In this document: one piece after another, positions 60,009-64,000 of the stretch
How positions within the stretch are numbered: position 1 is the first letter of the stretch
Layout: every line of letters begins with the position of its first letter
Origin: an uncultured Collinsella sp.
GTDB taxonomy: Bacteria > Actinomycetota > Coriobacteriia > Coriobacteriales > Coriobacteriaceae
Assembly (NCBI GenBank): GCA_937982065.1
Contig: CALJMO010000016.1
Coordinates: 109,431-173,430 of the forward strand
Direction: 5' to 3'
DNA length: 64,000 nucleotides
Position numbers and translations under genes: made by a program
The notes under the pieces: model-generated
The model's database searches: none
The model's input: only the letters and a program-made list of their open reading frames with translations
Told to the model about the DNA's origin: nothing

Positions 60009-62318
60009 ATGGCATTGACCCCCAACGAAGCGTATGCGGCCAAGCAGCCGTTTGTGGACAAGGAGACGCTCGAGCATATCGTCGAGCAGTTCCCCACGCC
60101 ATTTCATCTATACGACGAGGCAGGCATCCGCCGCAACATGCAAGAAGTGCGCGACGCCTTTGCATGGAACCCGGGCTTTAAGGAATACTTTGCCGTCAAG
60201 GCCAATCCCAACCCAGCGCTCATCTCCATTCTCAACGAATACGGCTGCGGCTGCGATTGCTCGAGCTATACCGAGCTCATGATCGCCCGCTCACTGGGCA
60301 TCGCGGGACACGACATCATGTTCTCGTCCAACGACACGCCGGCGGCGGATTTTGCCCTTGCAGATAAACTGGGTGCCATCGTCAACTTTGACGACATCAG
60401 TCACATCGAGTTCTTTGAGCGCGTCGCGGGCCCCATCCCCAAGACGGTAAGCTGCCGTTTTAACCCAGGCGGCCTGTTCCAGCTCTCTAACGGCATTATG
60501 GACAACCCCGGCGACTCCAAGTACGGCATGACCACCGAGCAGCTCTTTGAGGCTTTCCGCATGCTCAAGGCCAAGGGCGCCGAGAATTTTGGCATCCATG
60601 CCTTCCTTGCCAGCAACACCGTCACCAACGACTACTACCCCAAGCTCGCGCGCATCCTCTTTGAGCTTGCCGTGCGCCTGGAGCGTGAGACCGGCTCACA
60701 TGTCGCCTTTATCAATCTGTCCGGCGGTGTGGGCATCCCCTACTTGCCCGAGCAACAGGCCAACGACATTCACGCCATCGGCGAGGGGGTACACGCGGCC
60801 TACGACGAGATCCTGGTTCCCGCCGGCATGGGCGATGTGGCGATCTGCACCGAGATGGGCCGCTTTATGATGGGGCCCTACGGCTGCCTGGTCACCAAGG
60901 CCATCCACGAGAAGCAGATCTACAAGGACTATATCGGTGTCGACGCAAGCGCCGTCGATCTGATCCGCCCTGCCATGTATGGCGCCTACCACCACATTAC
61001 GGTAATGGGTCAGCCGGGCGGCCCCGACAAGACCGCAGCACCGGTCACGAACACCTACGACATCACGGGCAATCTGTGCGAGAACAACGACAAGTTCGCC
61101 ATCGATCGCGAGCTGCCGCATGTCGACATGGGCGACCTGCTTGTGATCCACGATACCGGCGCACACGGCTACTCCATGGGCTACAACTACAACGGACGTC
61201 TGCGCTCCGCCGAGGTCCTGCTGCGCCCCGACGGCTCGGCCGACCTCATCCGCCGTGCCGAGCGCCCGGGCGATTACTTTGCCACGCTCGACGTGCTGCC
61301 GAGCGGCCGAGAGCTGCTGGCCAAGTCGCGCGCCGAAAGTGCCCGTCGTCGCGCCCAAGACGAGCGCCTGGCAGTCGCCGCCCAATGGAACAAACGCATC
61401 CAGATCGCGGACGCGAAGGAGAAGAACATGGACATCCGCAATCTCGAGGGCTCAATCGTCGCGCTCGTCACGCCGTTTAAAAAGGACGGCAGCGTCGACT
61501 TTGACGCACTCGAGCACCTTGTCGATTTCCACCTGCAAAACGGCACCGACGCCATCCTCACCCTGGGCACCACCGGCGAGAGCGCCACGATGACCGATGA
61601 CGAGGACAACTCCGTCGTCGCCGCCGTGGTCAAGCAGGTTGCAGGACGCGTCCCCGTCATCGCCGGCTCGGGCTCCAACTCCACGCAGACGATGCTCACC
61701 AAATCGCTCACCTACCAGGGCTTGGGCGCCGATGGTCTGCTGCTCATTACCCCCTACTACAACAAGTCCAATGAAGAGGGTATCTATCAGCACTTTAAGA
61801 CCGTCGCCGATGCTGTGGACATCCCCTGCATCCTGTACAACATCCCCGGCCGCTGCGGCTGCGGCATCAGCGAGCGCAACGTAGAGCGCTTGGCCGCGCA
61901 CCCCAACATCATGGGTATTAAGGAAGCCTCGGGCAACGTCGCCTACGCGGCCAAGATTGCCCACCTGTTGTCCGACGACTTCCGCATGTACTCGGGCGAG
62001 GACGCGCTCACCGTGCCGCTCATGAGCCTGGGTGCCTCGGGCACCATCAGTGTGTGGGCCGACGTTCAGCCGCAGCTCGTGCATGACATGTGCCGCGCCT
62101 ATCTGGACGGCGACGTGGTACGTGCCCGCGATATTCAAATTGCCGGCCAGCCGCTCATCAACGCCCTCTTTAGTGAGGTCAATCCCATCCCCGTTAAAGA
62201 AGCGCTCGCCCAGATGGGTATGATCGAGGCAAACTACCGCATGCCGCTGTGCCCCATGGCCAACGACACGCGCGCCGCACTTACCGACGCTCTGAAGGGA
62301 GCTGGTCTGCTTGATTAA
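60009..62318 (+). CDS. lysA-dapA: LysA-DapA fusion: diaminopimelate decarboxylase and dihydrodipicolinate synthase
   Basis: One uninterrupted 769-codon frame. Residues 1 to about 440 are LysA, with the cofactor lysine in YFAVKANPNP near residue 64, SGGVGIPY and CTEMGRFMM. A charged helical linker (about 440-473) leads to DapA, with GTTGESATMT, PYYNKSNEEG, LYNIPGRCGCG and the Schiff-base lysine in GIKEASGN. DapA is the first and LysA the last step of lysine synthesis. AAGGAG lies 6 bases before an internal in-frame ATG at 61428, so DapA may also be made alone. Confidence 0.88.
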   Translation: MALTPNEAYAAKQPFVDKETLEHIVEQFPTPFHLYDEAGIRRNMQEVRDAFAWNPGFKEYFAVKANPNPALISILNEYGCGCDCSSYTELMIARSLGIAGHDIMFSSNDTPAADFALADKLGAIVNFDDISHIEFFERVAGPIPKTVSCRFNPGGLFQLSNGIMDNPGDSKYGMTTEQLFEAFRMLKAKGAENFGIHAFLASNTVTNDYYPKLARILFELAVRLERETGSHVAFINLSGGVGIPYLPEQQANDIHAIGEGVHAAYDEILVPAGMGDVAICTEMGRFMMGPYGCLVTKAIHEKQIYKDYIGVDASAVDLIRPAMYGAYHHITVMGQPGGPDKTAAPVTNTYDITGNLCENNDKFAIDRELPHVDMGDLLVIHDTGAHGYSMGYNYNGRLRSAEVLLRPDGSADLIRRAERPGDYFATLDVLPSGRELLAKSRAESARRRAQDERLAVAAQWNKRIQIADAKEKNMDIRNLEGSIVALVTPFKKDGSVDFDALEHLVDFHLQNGTDAILTLGTTGESATMTDDEDNSVVAAVVKQVAGRVPVIAGSGSNSTQTMLTKSLTYQGLGADGLLLITPYYNKSNEEGIYQHFKTVADAVDIPCILYNIPGRCGCGISERNVERLAAHPNIMGIKEASGNVAYAAKIAHLLSDDFRMYSGEDALTVPLMSLGASGTISVWADVQPQLVHDMCRAYLDGDVVRARDIQIAGQPLINALFSEVNPIPVKEALAQMGMIEANYRMPLCPMANDTRAALTDALKGAGLLD
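61416..61430 (+). promoter_or_regulatory. Internal ribosome binding site and start for DapA
   Basis: AAGGAG (61416-61421), 6 bases, then ATG 61428-61430, in frame with the fusion. The following residues, MDIRNLEGSIVALVTPFKK, are a normal DapA N-terminus. Confidence 0.7.
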
Positions 62319-63051
62319 GACCGTCATTATGGGAACGGGCCGCATGGGCTCGCTCATCCGCACCACCGCCGAGGGCGCTGTCGACGCCGCCGGTCAGCCC
62401 GTTTTTGATATTGTCGCGCAGATTGGCTTTGATCTGACCGAGCTCGAGAGCGCCCCGGCGGCCGACGTCATCATCGACTTCTCGAACGTCGTGACCTTCG
62501 ATGCCGTCGTCGCCTATGTCGAGCGCACGGGCGCCGCACTCGTTTCCGGCACCACGGGCTATACGCCCGAGCAGATGGATCGTCTGCGCGAGCTGGGTCA
62601 GAACGCCCGTGTTATGCACTCGGGCAACTACTCTATCGGCATCGCTGCCCTGCGCCATCTGGTTGCCCAGGCCACGCGAGAACTGCCCGGCTTTGACTGC
62701 GAGATTGTCGAGACGCACCACAACCAAAAGGTTGACGCCCCGAGCGGCACTGCCAAGCTACTGCTCGACGCCGTCGTCGAAGCTGAACCCGAGGCAGGCT
62801 ACCACCCCGTCTATGGCCGCGAGGGCATGTGCGGCGCGCGTGACCCCAAGGAAATCGGCATGCACTCGCTGCGCGGTGGCACTGTCGCCGGCGTGCACGA
62901 AGTGAGTTTCTTTGGCCAGGACGAGGAGGTCACGCTCACCCACCGCGCCACGAGCCGTCAGATCTTTGTCAACGGCGCCTTGGCAGCCGCGCAGAAGCTC
63001 GTCACCCGCGAACCCGGCTTCTATACGTTCGACCAGGTCATGTTCGCCTAA
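62311..63051 (+). CDS. dapB: DapB, 4-hydroxy-tetrahydrodipicolinate reductase
   Basis: DapB reduces the DapA product with NAD(P)H. The 246-residue protein has the dinucleotide loop IMGTGRMGSLI, SGTTGYTPEQ, and the catalytic HHNQKVDAPSGTA. It starts with TTG at 62311, overlapping the DapA stop by 8 bases, with AAGGGAG upstream, so the two are coupled. Confidence 0.94.
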   Translation: MIKTVIMGTGRMGSLIRTTAEGAVDAAGQPVFDIVAQIGFDLTELESAPAADVIIDFSNVVTFDAVVAYVERTGAALVSGTTGYTPEQMDRLRELGQNARVMHSGNYSIGIAALRHLVAQATRELPGFDCEIVETHHNQKVDAPSGTAKLLLDAVVEAEPEAGYHPVYGREGMCGARDPKEIGMHSLRGGTVAGVHEVSFFGQDEEVTLTHRATSRQIFVNGALAAAQKLVTREPGFYTFDQVMFA

Positions 63052-63090
63052 CCAGTTATCTACCGTACCCACGCAAAGGAGAAACAGCAT

Positions 63091-63810
63091 ATGAGTAACG
63101 CAGCCGAGATGGATGCGCAGGAGATTATCAACTACATCGCCACCGCGCCTAAAAAGACGCCCGTCAAGTTGTATGTGCGCGAGAAGCCCGGCATGAAGGT
63201 TGCCTGGGGCGATGCGCATGTCTACGGCGGCCGTCGTGGCAAGACCGTCTTTGGCGACTGGGAAGAGCTCAAGGCCATCCTCGATGCCAATGCCGACTCC
63301 ATCGACTACTACGACGTCGAGAATGACTGCCGCAACTCCGCCGTCCCCATGCTCGACCTTAAGGGCATCAACGCCCGCATCGAGCCGGGCGCGATCATCC
63401 GCGACCGCGTCGAGATCGGCGACCGCGCCGTCATCATGATGGGCGCCATCATCAACATCGGCTCCGTCATTGGCGAAGGCTCTATGATTGATATGGGCGC
63501 CGTGCTGGGCGGCCGCGCAACCGTGGGCAAGAACTGCCACATCGGCGCCGGCACCGTACTGGCAGGCGTCGTTGAGCCCGCCAGCGCCACGCCCGTCATC
63601 ATCGAGGACGATGTCATGATCGGCGCCAACGCCGTGGTCCTGGAAGGCGTACGCGTGGGCAAGGGTGCTGTCGTTGCCGCCGGCGCCGTGTGCGTCGAGG
63701 ACGTCCCCGCCGGTGCCGTCGTGGCCGGTGTCCCCGCCCGCGTCATCAAGATGCGCGATGAGAAGACCGACAGCAAGACCGGTCTCGAAGAGGGCCTGCG
63801 CAAGCTCTAA
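63091..63810 (+). CDS. dapH: DapH, tetrahydrodipicolinate N-acetyltransferase
   Basis: DapH acetylates tetrahydrodipicolinate, starting the acetylated branch to DAP. The 239-residue protein has an N-terminal alpha/beta part and then left-handed beta-helix hexapeptide repeats (ARIEPGAIIRDRVEIGDRAVI, GSVIGEGSMIDMGAVLGG), ending KTGLEEGLRKL. Its presence predicts an aminotransferase (PatA) and a deacetylase; an M20 candidate lies at 58441-59628. AAAGGAGAAAC precedes the ATG. Confidence 0.94.
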   Translation: MSNAAEMDAQEIINYIATAPKKTPVKLYVREKPGMKVAWGDAHVYGGRRGKTVFGDWEELKAILDANADSIDYYDVENDCRNSAVPMLDLKGINARIEPGAIIRDRVEIGDRAVIMMGAIINIGSVIGEGSMIDMGAVLGGRATVGKNCHIGAGTVLAGVVEPASATPVIIEDDVMIGANAVVLEGVRVGKGAVVAAGAVCVEDVPAGAVVAGVPARVIKMRDEKTDSKTGLEEGLRKL

Positions 63811-63812
63811 TA

Positions 63813-63840
63813 GTTACGCGGTCTTGACAAACCGCGTAAC
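63813..63840 (+). terminator. Hairpin after dapH
   Basis: GTTACGCGGT and ACCGCGTAAC form a 10-bp stem across CTTGACAA. No U-run follows; an E2 element begins 2 bases later. Confidence 0.65.
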
Positions 63841-63842
63841 GG

Positions 63843-63957
63843 CTCGACGCTGCAAACGCCCCTAGGCGGCAATCTGACGTTCAATCGTCGGGCATGACCA
63901 GAAGGTCAATGCCCTCCTCTTTCACGTCACCTTGCTCGCCTAGGGGGTAGTGTCGAG
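63843..63957 (+). repeat. Structured stem-loop element, family E2
   Basis: Outer arms CTCGACGCT...CCCCTAGGCG and CGCCTAGGGGG...TGTCGAG enclose blocks CTGACGTTCAATCGTCG (63874-63890) and TCCTCTTTCACGTCACCTTG (63915-63934). The inner hairpin is GGGCATGACC-AGAA-GGTCAATGCCC (63890-63914). Relative to the copy at 46803, TTGGCG/CGCCAA has become TGACGT/ACGTCA, so pairing is kept. Confidence 0.75.
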
Positions 63958-64000
63958 AAAGTTGGTGTAGAGCCCCATCCGAAGCGAGTCGGCCCGGCGT

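Noticed and set aside
1..64000. CRISPR arrays, tRNA or rRNA genes
   Set aside because: No regularly spaced repeats with unique spacers and no tRNA-like GTTCGA-type T-loops in a cloverleaf context were seen.

Overview
The window is high-GC, gut-actinobacterial DNA. The gene set (arginine deiminase pathway, pta/ackA, ECF transport, a compact division/cell-wall cluster) and the short ribosome-binding-site-led genes fit a Coriobacteriia member, most likely Collinsella. The genus is an inference from gene content and style, not from a marker gene.

Layout. 1-10 kb (minus strand) is the dcw cluster, transcribed mraZ-rsmH-ftsL-like-ftsI-murF-mraY-murD-ftsW-murG, with murG running off the left edge and no murE between ftsI and murF. 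10.4-15.3 kb (minus) holds xerD, pyrG, a winged-helix regulator and a DUF1846 protein. 15.9-23 kb (minus) is an arginine catabolism region: a YfcC-type transporter, ornithine carbamoyltransferase, arginine deiminase, an aminotransferase, and a second arginine deiminase whose coding DNA appears identical to the first. 23.5-29.7 kb (plus) has ppk, an RNA methyltransferase, a DJ-1 protein, maf and a P1 peptidase. 30-36 kb has a glycosyltransferase, glf, pta and two divergent acetate kinases. 36-42.6 kb (minus) has an MFS transporter, a LysR regulator, hinT, xseB, xseA, a zinc metallopeptidase and rnd. 42.7-49.5 kb (plus) has a lipid kinase, a 30-residue membrane microprotein, a secreted C69 dipeptidase, and a complete ECF transporter whose S component sits behind a Trp-codon leader peptide and attenuator. 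49.6-59.6 kb is mixed: an Asp/Glu racemase with an ATP-grasp ligase, a MOSC protein, a coiled-coil wall protein, an XRE/kinase pair, a DUF4352 lipoprotein, a low-GC AbrB-like gene, an orphan HigA and an M20 deacetylase. 59.8-63.8 kb (plus) is a lysine-riboswitch-led operon with a LysA-DapA fusion, dapB and dapH.

How it fits together. Much of the window serves peptidoglycan: precursor synthesis and septation (dcw), DAP/lysine supply (dap operon, M20 candidate), a possible D-amino-acid cross-bridge (racemase plus ligase), and wall remodelling (coiled-coil protein). Energy comes from arginine deimination and acetate production.

Most unusual content. Two families of long stem-loop elements have short conserved blocks between locus-specific, fully complementary arms, with compensatory changes between copies: two adjacent copies at 29671-30002, and three copies at 15603, 46803 and 63843. 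Other items are the identical arginine deiminase genes behind diverged promoters that keep a 21-bp-spaced direct repeat; the Trp attenuator on an ECF transporter; the LysA-DapA fusion that keeps an internal ribosome binding site; and a shared palindromic motif upstream of mraZ and of the coiled-coil wall protein. All calls were made by reading the sequence; no database search was run.
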